A stretch of 64,000 bases of DNA from Flavobacterium hibernum (GTDB taxonomy: Bacteria; Bacteroidota; Bacteroidia; Flavobacteriales; Flavobacteriaceae): positions 248,001 to 312,000 of the forward strand of contig NZ_JPRK01000002.1 of NCBI RefSeq assembly GCF_000832125.1. Reading direction: 5' to 3'. The position numbers and the translations under genes were made by a program. The first letter of the stretch is position 1, and the number at the start of each line of letters is the position of its first letter. Shown piece by piece: positions 34,701 through 43,800 of the stretch. Below the pieces are notes generated by a model. It made no database searches and had not been told where the DNA came from. It saw nothing but the letters and a program-made list of their open reading frames with translations.

Positions 34701-36864
34701 AGATATAAAAGAGAACAAGCATGACCAGTACACTAAATTTTTAAAGGCTTCCTGGGACTACACCTTTGAGGCTTTTTTAACCAGATGCAACAGCGTCATG
34801 GGGTCGGCAGTGCTTATAAGTGTCGCTAATGAGCATATGGATCTTGCCGGAAGAAGAATTTTTCCTTTACTGAAAATAAGGGAGATTTATCATCTGGATT
34901 TCCACAGGTGCCTTAAAGAATCAGAAGCCTACAGTCCTCTGAGCTATAAAAAGCACCGCCAGCTGCGCCACCTGCAGCTGCAGAATTTCCAAACACTAAA
35001 GCATAGAAGCAAAAGCATTGAAGATCTGGTTATAAACCTTAGCCTTGGCGAGTTTCAAACCGAAATCTTTGGGATCATAGATAATTTTAATCTGGAAAAC
35101 CCGACAGACCAAAACTGGCGTTTTGCACTTGCCCGGATAGACCGCAGAAAATTAAGAATAGTAAAGGAAGTTGAAAACGGCTATCTGTTAGAAACACAAC
35201 TGGAGGATGACTTGCAAAAGGTTGTCGAGGAAAATAAGACGAAGCAGGAAGAGAACCATACCGTTTCTTATGCAGCATACTGGTGCATGCAGAAATTTAA
35301 GCATGAAACCGTGGAAGAGGACAGTTATGAAAAATGGTCGGAGTTCCACAAAATCTCTGTGGATGCCCAGGATAATAAAAACATCTCCAAGATGCATAAC
35401 CAGCCCGTGCTGGTGGCTGCAATGGGAATCAGGGATTTCTATAGGTCATTAAGCGCAGCAGAAAGAGAATGGTGTGAAACAAAAGTAAACGAGCTCTTTA
35501 AATACGAACTTTTCGAAAATAGGCTAATGGATTTTACGAATTCCAAATACACGGTGTATGAAACAGAAGCTGCCTTTTCTGTTGTTCCAATTTTGATGCT
35601 CAAGTCGGATGAGACGCAAAAGAAGATGTACAAGCAGAATATTCTTTATTACTTAACGCATTTTCATCAGAGATCCGAGCACAATTCCCTGAGAGCGTCA
35701 ATTAACAGCTACCTATGGAAGCATGATCCCGGTTTTGTATTAAACTGCATCTTCTGCATTGTGGAGTATTCAAAATTCTCGCACCTTAAGCACAGGCTGG
35801 AGCATTTAAGCGGATATAAATCTTATAAAAGAAATTTATTTTCCATTATAAAAACAGCACATTATAGAATAAGGTTAAAAATAAATCCCCATTATAAACC
35901 CAAAGGCCGCATTGCTGGGCATATCAAATACAACGATGCCCTTAAACAATACAGCGCCGCTATTGATGCCATTATGAATAGGGTCGCTAAAGAGGAAACC
36001 CCAGTGCAGATTGCAATTCCTGAATATCAGTCAAATGCAGGCGACTGGCTTTTCGAAGCTTTAAAACTGGTGCCGGCTGAAACAGAACTCAAAATTCTTC
36101 GGGACTATTTCAAGAATGTCTTGAGTTTCATTTTTGAAACCTTTGCAAAAGATTCCGATCCATATGACGACACGATCCATCATACCCTGCAGCAGTTTTT
36201 TCAAGAAAAATTTGCACTGTTTTTACTCAGCCAGCCTGAGGATACTGCAATTGAGAACTTTAAAGCATTAATTGACTGGGCTTATGCAGATGGCGTAAAA
36301 ATCTTTTATTCCGATAAAAGATATGATTTTACCGTTAAGTGCCTGGAGGAAGTGGTAAACCAGTTTTTAAATGATGAATCCAAAGCGGCAAATTTCTGGA
36401 TTTTATGGAGTTATTTAAGCCATAAGATTTTAACGGCTAAGATGTTTATTTTTGATAAAGCCTTTCTATTCAACCATCGCATACTTTCCTTAACGCAGTT
36501 AGATTGGAATCCCCTAAAAAATAAAAAGCATTTTTTTGAAACTTTTATACTCCAGGGGGGAGATCTTGAATCTTCCGGAAGATTAACAGCCGGCATTGGA
36601 TTTGAGGAATTAATGCCTGACGCTGTCAGCTGGCTGGCTGAACGCATTAAAAAAGAGTGGCCCGGAAATAAAGACTGGGATTTTTATCTTGAAAAAATTA
36701 TTATCCAGACCTATTACGACGGCCGCATGAGAAGAGAAATCACGGCATCTGCCAGATTAAGGAATGATTTTATTGCGCTGCTGGACAAGCTGATAGATCA
36801 GAGCGCTTCTTCCACAGCTTATATAATCCGTGAAGATTTCATATCTTCAAAAGGACTGCCGTAA
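31744..36864 (+). CDS. Trypsin-like protease - P-loop NTPase (STAND/Avs-like) giant protein with helical C-terminal sensor
   Basis: A 1706-residue cytoplasmic protein. Residues ~5-215 form a trypsin-like domain with His39 (TARHAL), Asp85 (SEDIGVLI) and Ser172 (EGYSGSP). A P-loop NTPase follows, with Walker A GKPGSGKSA at 281-289, Walker B KIFLIDS with Asp350, and a sensor-like VFTCRSY. From about residue 480 to the end it is helical without clear motifs, the layout of a repeat-type ligand-sensing region. Together with the coupled MBL gene it resembles Avs type 1 antiphage systems, in which MBL and protease functions accompany a STAND NTPase. Here protease and NTPase are fused. Antiphage function is inferred; the gene is AT-rich compared with the lipid block. 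Confidence 0.82.
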   Translation: MTAEKDFIVRIENPQGFSSGLIYSPAGQSEEAYVFTARHALVGDNGIAWDCNELSVGFLTDNGWSEYKLHDGDVILFGENNASEDIGVLIVKKQFLPVSLNYDKCPEICLVPAKVHELEITGFPKVVLNQLKRTLHHLMPLKDRDYERQIQIEVSDPLTGEYNDDNLVEGYSGSPVFVKVNDRYFCCGLFLAYETKNKRILGIDLSLVNDLLASRSLPLLSLLQIETDPTVLEAAEKLNENSFRVLSRIRDSVGKVNLPRTEISAAALEVIKNGKLAIFTGKPGSGKSAMVKKILDGLKSDFEIFAFQGEQLDKKSIEEIFADKPFCFGISLSEVLDSPQFGKKKIFLIDSIEKILETDNAETILDFFELLFKRENITLVFTCRSYAAEHLKIRFLRQFPAFPDFDVPALDAAELECIAESYPMLRTLAKNKSLLKVLQIPFNLDKAVSLPQNSVKDDIDTEARFKQIMWEYVIEGREKESDPRKRQLRGETFMEIALKRASAMSAYATVEHARADILHELTADHIIDPEPVYRRSFAAAHDIYEDWALTRHIDSNYLQYIAEEDNYGAFYDAIGTAPAVRRAFRIWISEKIQAMDGSAGQLVKSTLNDSAIQNYWKDEILVAVMQSHYSSDFLRENKDFLFLDQFKYFIRIIFLVRVSCQKPDFSLLNALDVDKRTQVYHNINLVPYGEVWANLIEFIFLNLNLLQPQMRLILSMLLQWEKGLKKNGPFPAEAEHAAKILIWFYSNFTSGVPSGQGRAKTENLENGILMLFRLSDFVKDELKSLIEDAFRNKNRDADFEIGNLYDKILEYALDGYEGQKICKNYPELVLEIAESKWFYYPPTPEQIAEMKRQSILGPYHRSMMHTEQDFGFRRSTERHYSPGSPYETPILNLLLYSPFATVDFLVKLFNHAADSYIKSDFGRDNEFLHPADHRSQITVIMDDGREIKQHASPSLWMMFRGTYFNSPDVLKSCLMAAECYLLQIGRDIKENKHDQYTKFLKASWDYTFEAFLTRCNSVMGSAVLISVANEHMDLAGRRIFPLLKIREIYHLDFHRCLKESEAYSPLSYKKHRQLRHLQLQNFQTLKHRSKSIEDLVINLSLGEFQTEIFGIIDNFNLENPTDQNWRFALARIDRRKLRIVKEVENGYLLETQLEDDLQKVVEENKTKQEENHTVSYAAYWCMQKFKHETVEEDSYEKWSEFHKISVDAQDNKNISKMHNQPVLVAAMGIRDFYRSLSAAEREWCETKVNELFKYELFENRLMDFTNSKYTVYETEAAFSVVPILMLKSDETQKKMYKQNILYYLTHFHQRSEHNSLRASINSYLWKHDPGFVLNCIFCIVEYSKFSHLKHRLEHLSGYKSYKRNLFSIIKTAHYRIRLKINPHYKPKGRIAGHIKYNDALKQYSAAIDAIMNRVAKEETPVQIAIPEYQSNAGDWLFEALKLVPAETELKILRDYFKNVLSFIFETFAKDSDPYDDTIHHTLQQFFQEKFALFLLSQPEDTAIENFKALIDWAYADGVKIFYSDKRYDFTVKCLEEVVNQFLNDESKAANFWILWSYLSHKILTAKMFIFDKAFLFNHRILSLTQLDWNPLKNKKHFFETFILQGGDLESSGRLTAGIGFEELMPDAVSWLAERIKKEWPGNKDWDFYLEKIIIQTYYDGRMRREITASARLRNDFIALLDKLIDQSASSTAYIIREDFISSKGLP

Positions 36865-36928
36865 AATTGGTGACATTTTTCAGTAACTCGGAAAAAAATA
36901 CAGAAAAGATAAAAAAGATTCACGGTAT

Positions 36929-37207
36929 TTATGAACCGCACCATTTTGTCTTTAATGACTGTATCTTTGCCTTTAGTGCAGACAGGTCGTTAATCTCATG
37001 GAGATAAAACAGTCCAACTACAATATAATGGGAATTTGGCTTAACGTCTTCATTGAAGGTATCCGTAAAATAAAACTGCGGGTCTGCTGAATTATAAATT
37101 AAGGCATATGCATTATCAGGATTCGGAGCCGAGATGCATCCATTAAACAGATTTACAATCTCCTGATCAGTAAGCGCACATAAAAAGTGGCAGATTAGTT
37201 CATTCAT
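36929..37207 (-). CDS. Small hypothetical protein downstream of a lipoprotein
   Basis: A 92-residue protein. The ATG at 37207 (MNELICHFLCALTDQEIV) is preferred to the one at 37240, because it lies just 4 bp after the stop of the lipoprotein gene rather than inside it. The sequence has alternating hydrophobic stretches (AYALIYNSADPQFYFTDTF; HYIVVGLFYLHEIND) and no recognised motif. Probably co-transcribed with the lipoprotein. Confidence 0.55.
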   Translation of the reverse strand: MNELICHFLCALTDQEIVNLFNGCISAPNPDNAYALIYNSADPQFYFTDTFNEDVKPNSHYIVVGLFYLHEINDLSALKAKIQSLKTKWCGS

Positions 37208-37211
37208 GGTA

Positions 37212-37613
37212 TTACTTGTAAAATTTATATTCAATTCCAAATTTAAACACCGATGCCGGCGTAGATCCGGTTGGGAAAAAACGGATAATTAAAGTATCGC
37301 TGTTTTTTTTAGCTGTGATCTTATAGCCTCTTTCTTCCATGTAGGTGGAGGTTTTGTCCTGAGCATCAATAATTTCAATTTTGGCAGGATTTTTTGAAAC
37401 CTTAAATATGGAATTATGTGTGTTTTCAAATATAAAAATATTTCCCTGTTTTTCAACTGTAATGTAATCTGCAGAAGCGGTGTCCGAGCTCATGATGCGG
37501 TTAACTGCCCCTGCATTTAAATTATAAGTGGTTTCAACCATTTTGCCATAGCCCGGTTTCGAACTGCACGACATTATAACCGCCAGTATGGGCAGCAGCG
37601 TTTCTTTTTTCAT
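37212..37613 (-). CDS. Small lipoprotein of unknown function
   Basis: A 133-residue protein with a lipoprotein signal (MKKETLLPILAVIMSCSS; Cys16 in a V-I-M-S-C lipobox). The mature part is predicted beta-rich (YITVEKQGNIFIFENTHNSIFKVS; DTLIIRFFPTGST...FKFGIEYKFYK). No family recognised. It shares an operon with the 92-residue gene and is convergent with the giant NTPase gene. Confidence 0.65.
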   Translation of the reverse strand: MKKETLLPILAVIMSCSSKPGYGKMVETTYNLNAGAVNRIMSSDTASADYITVEKQGNIFIFENTHNSIFKVSKNPAKIEIIDAQDKTSTYMEERGYKITAKKNSDTLIIRFFPTGSTPASVFKFGIEYKFYK

Positions 37614-38054
37614 TTAACCTTCTTTTACGTTAATAAAATATATCCTTCTGATCTAAAGTTTGATACACGATTTGAAATAAGATCAGGAATTAAATTTTCT
37701 CGGCATTATTGCCTGCTGTTTAAAGCACAACAGCAGATTTATTCTGTAAATATAGCCCTATAATAATCTCGAGGTTACGGTTTTCCGTATTACGCCAATT
37801 TTAAATTTATGGCTGAAGATACGAATATTCGTTCATATCTTCTGGATTTTTGGGTGAATCACCCAATGAAGAAAGCAGGTGGATTTTGATCCGCTAGTAT
37901 CGGCAGAGCTTCTTTTCATTTCCCGCAGAAACGGGCATGGACTAAACAGCGGATTTAAAACTGCCGAATTTTAATTACTGTGCAGATCGTTTTTTTAGAA
38001 GGCTGGAATTAAAAAATTAGCTAACTTTAGGCATAAGAACTAATACAGTACAGT
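37614..38054. other. 441-bp intergenic region rich in palindromes
   Basis: Four separate dyad symmetries lie within 155 bp: CTGCTGTT/AACAGCAG (37713-37736), TACGG-TTTT-CCGTA (37776-37789), GAAGATA/TATCTTC enclosing the perfect 12-mer ACGAATATTCGT (37815-37842), and the 17-mer TTGGGTGAATCACCCAA (37850-37866). A 26-codon open frame starts at 37809 but overlaps these and has no other support. The region probably holds divergent promoters for the lipoprotein gene and the 154-residue gene, or a small structured RNA. Confidence 0.55.
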
Positions 38055-38519
38055 ATGGATATTGATTATCAGGACCGTAATATTTTTGAAACGGATTATA
38101 TTTTCAGGATACAGACCTTTGAGAAGTACCTGGAAAGCCCCGCCGCATCACAGCAGCATTATGCAGAGTATAAGGCGGGACTCATTCCCAACATATTTTA
38201 CGCGCATAATATGAAGGATGTCCTGAGCCTCTTCAAAGAAGAATATGATGATATAAAGTCCGGACTCGAGCGCTATGAAACGGACGACAACAATGATTTT
38301 CCGATGCTCAAGTCCTACGTAAATACGGAAAGGAACCTGCGAAAAATATTGGACAAGGACCAGCTAAGAGACTATACCACACTGCTGGAACGCTCCTTTG
38401 ACAGCCAGAAGACCGATGCAAAGGCCACAGCAGTGAGCCGTTTTTTTCTGTCCAGCCCGATATTGGAGAGCTATATCTATCAGATTGAGAAGGTTTTCGG
38501 GAAAGGCATCCTAGACTGA
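38055..38519 (+). CDS. Hypothetical protein
   Basis: A 154-residue acidic, largely helical cytoplasmic protein (FRIQTFEKYLESPAAS; YDDIKSGLERYETDDNND; LERSFDSQKTDAKATAVSRF). No domain recognised, no signal peptide or membrane segment. A TAACTTTAG element near 38020 resembles the -7 box. The gene is followed after 65 bp by another small hypothetical gene in the same direction. Confidence 0.65.
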   Translation: MDIDYQDRNIFETDYIFRIQTFEKYLESPAASQQHYAEYKAGLIPNIFYAHNMKDVLSLFKEEYDDIKSGLERYETDDNNDFPMLKSYVNTERNLRKILDKDQLRDYTTLLERSFDSQKTDAKATAVSRFFLSSPILESYIYQIEKVFGKGILD

Positions 38520-38584
38520 TTTCGGATTTTCTGGTGAGATTTTCGGATCATATGCCGTCCTTTTAATCTCTTAATTTTCGATTT

Positions 38585-38977
38585 ATGGAACTGCATTTTG
38601 AAGATTTAGCGCTGACCGTTAGAGCCGGAGAGCTGGACGTGCCTTACGGCCTGAGTGACGAGACCCTGTTTTTATCGGTCCGCAGCCATTTAGCCGGTGT
38701 GCTTGGTTTCGGAGGCACAGAAATTTTCTGTTTTGGACCGGCACCGGACAACACGGCAGACGGTCAGGATGAGCTGCTGGAGAACGGCATCTTCTACCGT
38801 ATCATCGGATATGAAAAGAATCTTGGCATCGATCTGGAGAGTGCGGCGGATGAAATAATGAGCGCCTTCCATTTCTTGGTCGAAAATTTCGAGCCAAGAT
38901 GGGCCACGATCTTCGTGGAGGAGGGATCCGCAAAAAGAGAGGTGACAATCGAGCTTCTGTATCAGGAAGTGTTCTGA
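38585..38977 (+). CDS. Hypothetical protein
   Basis: A 130-residue acidic soluble protein with alternating strand and helix signals: LHFEDLALTVRAGEL, GTEIFCFGPAPD, GIFYRIIGYEKNLGID and WATIFVEEGSAKREVTIELLYQE. No family assigned. It sits in a row of small monocistronic or loosely linked genes between the accessory NTPase operon and the SOS block. Confidence 0.6.
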   Translation: MELHFEDLALTVRAGELDVPYGLSDETLFLSVRSHLAGVLGFGGTEIFCFGPAPDNTADGQDELLENGIFYRIIGYEKNLGIDLESAADEIMSAFHFLVENFEPRWATIFVEEGSAKREVTIELLYQEVF

Positions 38978-39050
38978 AAATCGTTCCTCACTGCTGTTCT
39001 TTGCGCAAAAGGATCAAGCAGGCCAATTATAAATTTAAAATAGAGGAGAG

Positions 39051-39482
39051 ATGAATCCAGAAGACGGCATTGAAAGATTTATCAGCGCGCAGCAGGACAC
39101 CTACGCCCGGGCATTGGAAGAAATCAGAAGCGGACGCAAGCAGAGCCACTGGATGTGGTTTGTCTTCCCGCAGATCAGGGGTCTGGGTTTTACGGACTAT
39201 AATGTATATTTTGGCCTAAAAGACCTGGACGAAGCCAGGGAATATCTTAACGATCCGGTGCTGGGCAAACGTCTTGTCGAGGTTTCACAGGCGGTCCTGG
39301 GACTGAACGGAAAAACCGCGCTGGAGATTTTCGGAAAGCCTGACCAGCGGAAGCTCAGGTCCTGCATGACGCTGTTCAGCAGGATTGCCGATGCGGATCC
39401 GGTCTTCGGAAAAGTGCTTCAGAAATACTATGGCGGCATTTTGGATGAGAAAACAATTTCCATTCTCGGGACTCAAAATTAG
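39051..39482 (+). CDS. DUF1810 domain protein
   Basis: A 143-residue protein matching DUF1810 over its full length: RFISAQQDTYARALEEIRSG, the signature KQSHWMWFVFPQIRGLG, and ALEIFGKPDQRKLRSCMTLFSRI. A biochemical role is not established for the family; members are small cytoplasmic proteins found in many bacteria. It is convergent with the 145-residue gene downstream, separated by 23 bp. Confidence 0.92.
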   Translation: MNPEDGIERFISAQQDTYARALEEIRSGRKQSHWMWFVFPQIRGLGFTDYNVYFGLKDLDEAREYLNDPVLGKRLVEVSQAVLGLNGKTALEIFGKPDQRKLRSCMTLFSRIADADPVFGKVLQKYYGGILDEKTISILGTQN

Positions 39483-39505
39483 GTTCTAATGATTCTATCC
39501 AAACC

Positions 39506-39943
39506 TCACAGGTCGACGTAGATAATTTTTACCTTCTCGCGGTGCCCGTCGATCAGGCAATTTATCTCATTGCTCAGCTCCCTGTACTTGGCTGCCGACT
39601 CTTCCTTTTCCTGATTCTTTTCCATTTCCAGCCTATTGGTTTTTTCCTCGGGAGTTTCCTGGACCATCTGCCCCAATTCCATTTCGGTGCCTGGCTCGCC
39701 ATCATTTTCCAGAGCCTCTTTCTGCTGCCACCTTAAGGCAGCTTTTGCCTCCCTGTGGCAGACGATGATGTAGTCTTTCAGCAGCCCGACACATCTTTGC
39801 ACATGCTCGCCGAAGCCGCCGTCTTCGTCAAGGAGTTCATAGGGATAGGTGTAATTGATGATCTCCATTCGGGAATGAAGGTCAATTTTAAAGTATTCTA
39901 TAAATTCAGAGTCTGTGACTCCGTTAAACTTATCGATTTCCAT
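39506..39943 (-). CDS. Hypothetical protein in SOS-type operon
   Basis: The ATG at 39943 (MEIDKFNGVTDSEFIEYF) is preferred to the upstream one at 40030, since it lies 11 bp after the SRAP gene stop. The 145-residue product is acidic, with a long charged helix likely to form a coiled coil (about residues 85-130, ETPEEKTNRLEMEKNQEK). No family recognised. Position directly after the SRAP gene suggests co-transcription and perhaps a damage-response link. Confidence 0.6.
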   Translation of the reverse strand: MEIDKFNGVTDSEFIEYFKIDLHSRMEIINYTYPYELLDEDGGFGEHVQRCVGLLKDYIIVCHREAKAALRWQQKEALENDGEPGTEMELGQMVQETPEEKTNRLEMEKNQEKEESAAKYRELSNEINCLIDGHREKVKIIYVDL

Positions 39944-39954
39944 AGCAGTATCTG

Positions 39955-40578
39955 TTAGATTTGAAAGCCGACCAGGTTTCCCTGATAGGGAAAGGCGAAA
40001 TCCTCGATTTTCACCGACTGGTCCAGCCATGCGGATTCGTCCTGTCGTTTGAGCATAATGGGCATTCTGAGCTTATGGTTATGGATGTACTGCATCAGGC
40101 CATTTGCTTTTGTGGTCACCATGGTGTAGGTGTTTTTAATTTCATTTGTTAGGGGATCCGTCCAGGAGGAATACAGGCCGGCAAACGTAAAGATTTCATC
40201 ATCCTGCGAATTGATCTGGTACTTGTCCTTGCTTTTTCCCTTCTCATCATTCCAGTGCCATTCGTAATAGGCAGATGCGATTATCAGGCATCGGTTATGT
40301 GTTATATTCTTGAATGATGCTTTCTCGTCAATGGATTCAATGCGGGCATTGAGAGTGTTTTTCCTGAACTCGATGTCCTTTGCCCAGGAAGGCAGCAATC
40401 CCCAGGTGTAATCCGTTGTGATCAGATGCGGAGAGGAATTTAGTATCACAGGGATATTTGGATGGGAGAACCCGTTTATAAAATCCGACTGCAGATAGGT
40501 TTCCTCATTGTCGAGTTCCGCATTAAAGCGTCTTTTGAGATCTTCTATGGAGGCATTCTGCTGGGTATAATAACACAT
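39955..40578 (-). CDS. SOS response-associated (SRAP/HMCES-like) peptidase
   Basis: A 207-residue enzyme of the SRAP family (YedK/HMCES). The catalytic Cys2 follows the initiator Met (MCYYTQ) and becomes the N-terminus that crosslinks to abasic sites in single-stranded DNA. Other active-site positions are LNARIESI (Asn77, Arg79, Glu81), SAYYEWHW (Glu106) and NHKLRMPIML (His168). It protects abasic sites during replication, which fits the nearby error-prone polymerases. Confidence 0.94.
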   Translation of the reverse strand: MCYYTQQNASIEDLKRRFNAELDNEETYLQSDFINGFSHPNIPVILNSSPHLITTDYTWGLLPSWAKDIEFRKNTLNARIESIDEKASFKNITHNRCLIIASAYYEWHWNDEKGKSKDKYQINSQDDEIFTFAGLYSSWTDPLTNEIKNTYTMVTTKANGLMQYIHNHKLRMPIMLKRQDESAWLDQSVKIEDFAFPYQGNLVGFQI

Positions 40579-40665
40579 AATATTCCGTTTTAAAGGCTGT
40601 TTTAAAAATGTCTTATCCTGATTCTAATTTGCCCTTTTAAGGGCTTTAGTCTTTTTCATACGGCT

Positions 40666-40673
40666 TAAGTTTG
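40666..40673 (+). promoter_or_regulatory. -7 promoter box (TAAGTTTG) before a 50-codon gene
   Basis: An exact TAnnTTTG match 13 bp before the ATG at 40687. The -33 element is not clear. Confidence 0.4.
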
Positions 40674-40686
40674 AATAAACGATCTT

Positions 40687-40839
40687 ATGGAATCTTACCC
40701 AATAGACATTAAACGCATCGAAAGGCTTATTAAAGAAAATGAAAAGCGAAAACAAAAGCTTAGAAAAAGAAACAGCAGAAAACTGATGTACGGCATGCTT
40801 GTTTTCCTCTTTCTGTTTCTGCTTTTCTATCAAATTTAG
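40687..40839 (+). CDS. 50-residue single-pass membrane peptide
   Basis: A short open frame in an otherwise empty gap. Its product has a highly charged helix (residues 9-32, mostly Lys/Arg/Glu) followed by a C-terminal membrane helix (MLVFLFLFLLFYQI), the layout of small tail-anchored peptides. An exact -7 box precedes it. The opposite-strand frame at 40624-40860 is its shadow. Confidence 0.5.
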   Translation: MESYPIDIKRIERLIKENEKRKQKLRKRNSRKLMYGMLVFLFLFLLFYQI

Positions 40840-40870
40840 TTCATTCTTAGGACATTGCATAACTAAATAT

Positions 40871-43800
40871 TCAAAATTTCATTCTGTGGCGCGGCAGATT
40901 AATTTCGTGATCCTGCGGATAAGGCTGGCGGTGGGTGCTGCTGACATCCTGTTTGATATTGTGCTGTGTGGAATACCTTTTTTCCGAGTCCGAATATCTC
41001 GGATCAGGTATAAATGGCATTTTCGCCATTCTGGAAATGGTGATCGTAGGGAAATGATAGTCAACTTCCACTGTGCCCAAAAGCAGGTAGCATCCGCCTC
41101 CCTGAAAAGGATTATTTACAAGACTGTCCGGGAAATGCGCCGTATCAAAATAGGCTCCCTCATGATCGATCCATGTCCCGAAATACATATTGCCCCTTTT
41201 TGTAGGCACCTGTTTTGTCGAGATGAGATAGGCAAGCATGCGAACTTCCTTCTTATGGTATTTTAACAAATCCCGAACCATCACATCCCCTCGGTATCTG
41301 GTTTTGAGCAGATCAAAAACGGTGCAGGAAACCGGGAAATTCAAAAGCTCGATTTCATCAAAGGCATCCTCAAAAATCGAGCGCTCCAGAACAGGCAGCT
41401 TAAATTCCTTTGCAGGCTGTTCAATGAGCATAAGCCCGCGATTTGCTGGCTTGAAATTATTCATCAAAAGGCTTACCTGCACCAGAAGCTGGTTTTTGGT
41501 TTTTCCCGTAAAACGGAAAGCGCCGATAAAAATAAGTGTCTTTACATTCTCAATTCCCATCGGCACCCTGTTTATAAAATCTTCCAGCGATTTATAGATG
41601 CCGTTTCTCTCGCGCTCAGCAGCGATGAACAGCGATAGTTTGGAATCCAGGCCCTGCAGGTGCATAAATCCCAGATAGATATCGGTGCCGTAAAGAGCGG
41701 TCTCGTATCCGCTTTTATTCACGCAGGGGGTATGGATAACAGCGCCGGCCATTCTGGCTTCGTGCACATAGATTTCAGTTCTGTAGAACCCTCCCTGATT
41801 ATTGATTACGGCAACCATAAATTCAATAGGGTAGTGCACCTTCAGATAAAGGCTCTGGTAGCTCTCCACGGCATAGGATGCGGAGTGGGCCTTACAGAAG
41901 GAATAGCCTGCAAAGGATTCGATCTGGCGGTAGATTTCCTGGCTCAGCGCTTCGGGATGCCCTTTTGCGGCCGCCGAAATAAAAAAATCGTCCTTCACTT
42001 TCTGGAGCGCCGCTTTAGAGCGTCCCTTGCCCGACATGGCACGCCTTAGGATATCGCCGTCCGCTGCCGACAGCCCGCCGTAATGCAGGGCAATTTTGAT
42101 CACGTCTTCCTGATACACCATAATGCCGTAGGTTTCTCCGAGCTCCTTTTCAAAGACCGGGTGAAAGTATTCAAATTTTGACGGGTTGTTATGGCGGAAT
42201 ATGTATTCCTTCATCATTCCCGACTGCGCCACTCCTGGACGGATGATCGAAGAGGCAGCAACAAGGGTTTTATAATTATCGCATTTCAGACGGCGCAAAA
42301 GCCCCCGCATCGCAGGGCTCTCGATATAGAAGCATCCTATGGTTCTCCCTTCGGCCAGATAGACGTTTGCGGAGGGTTCGTTTTTTGAGATTCTCGTGTC
42401 GCGGATATTGATCCGGATTCCTCTGTTCTTCTCAATAATCTTCACGGTATCGTCAATATGCCCGATGCCCCGCTGGCTGAGGATGTCAAACTTGTCAAAA
42501 CCGATATCCTCTGCCGTATGCATATCAAAGAGCACAATGGGGAATCCTTTCGGGGGCATTTCCAGAGGGGTGTAATTGGTCAGCGGCTCTTCGGAAATCA
42601 ATATCCCGCAGGAATGCATGCTTCTCATATTGGGGTATTTTTCGAGCATCATGCCGTATTCCTGAACCAGCTTTACAATTGAGTTGGTCTGGTGGAGCTT
42701 CATTGGATTTTTCGCCAGCATATCCAGCTCGTCTTTAGGCAGGCCGAAGACCTTTCCGACCTCGCGGAAAATCGAGCGGTATTTGAATTCAACATTAGTC
42801 CCGCAGAATGCCACATAGTCGCTTCCGTATCGGTTTGAGATGTATTTCAGGATCACATCGCGCTCTTTCCACGACCAGTCGATATCGAAGTCGGGAGGGC
42901 TTTTGCGGTTCTCATTCAAAAAGCGCTCGAAATACAGGTCAAGCTCCAATGGGCAGATGTCGGTTATTCCCAGACAGTAGGCAATGATGCTGTTCGCGCC
43001 CGAGCCCCTTCCGATATGAAGGAAGCCGCAGAAGGTGCTGTAGCGTATGATGTCCCAGGTGATCAGAAAGTAGCCGCTGAATTCAAGGTCATTGATGACT
43101 TTCAGCTCTTTCTCCACACGCGCTTTTGCTTCTGCATTATGGCGCCCATATCTCCGTACCAGGCCTTCTTCGGCAAGGGTGGTCAGAAGGGCAATATCCC
43201 CTTTTTTACTTTTGGTGTAATGCCTTTTGTTTTTCGGACTTTCAAAATCGTACTGAAAATTACAGCGCTCGATGATATGCCTTGTATTCTGGATGATTTC
43301 GGGATAATCTTCATACAGTGCGATAAGTTCCGCTTCCGGAATCATCACATCCGATTTGCCGCACCAGTGGTCAGGTTCGAGTTTGGAGAGAAGCTCATTG
43401 AGGTCAACCGCGCGCAGGATCCTGTGCAGGTTGTATTCCCTTTTGGTGCGGAATACCACCGGCTGGAGGATCACCATTTCGGCGCGGCGTCTTCTCCACT
43501 GCGATACGACGAGCTTCTGCAGCTGGTCGGGACGTATGCCTATGTATTCATTATGCCGCAGCTCGTCGGGCGCATTTTCCAGAGGATAGATGATGAAAAC
43601 ATCCGAGAAGAACGGCGCTGTTTCGGGGAGCGGCTTCTTTTCAAAGTTATGTTCGGTCAGAAAGCGGTTCATCTGGGCGAGCCCCACGGCATTCTGCGCA
43701 AGGCCGATATAGCGCAATTTATGGCTGCAGCGGAATTCTATCCCGACAAGCGGTTTTATGCCTAGAGCCTGGCAGCCTTTTATAAAATCATAAATCCCTG

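Noticed and set aside
37809..37889. 26-codon plus-strand frame in the palindrome-rich gap
   Set aside because: It consists largely of the palindromes themselves and has no start signal; kept only as a remark.
43016..43765. 249-aa plus-strand frame
   Set aside because: Antisense shadow of the DnaE-type polymerase.
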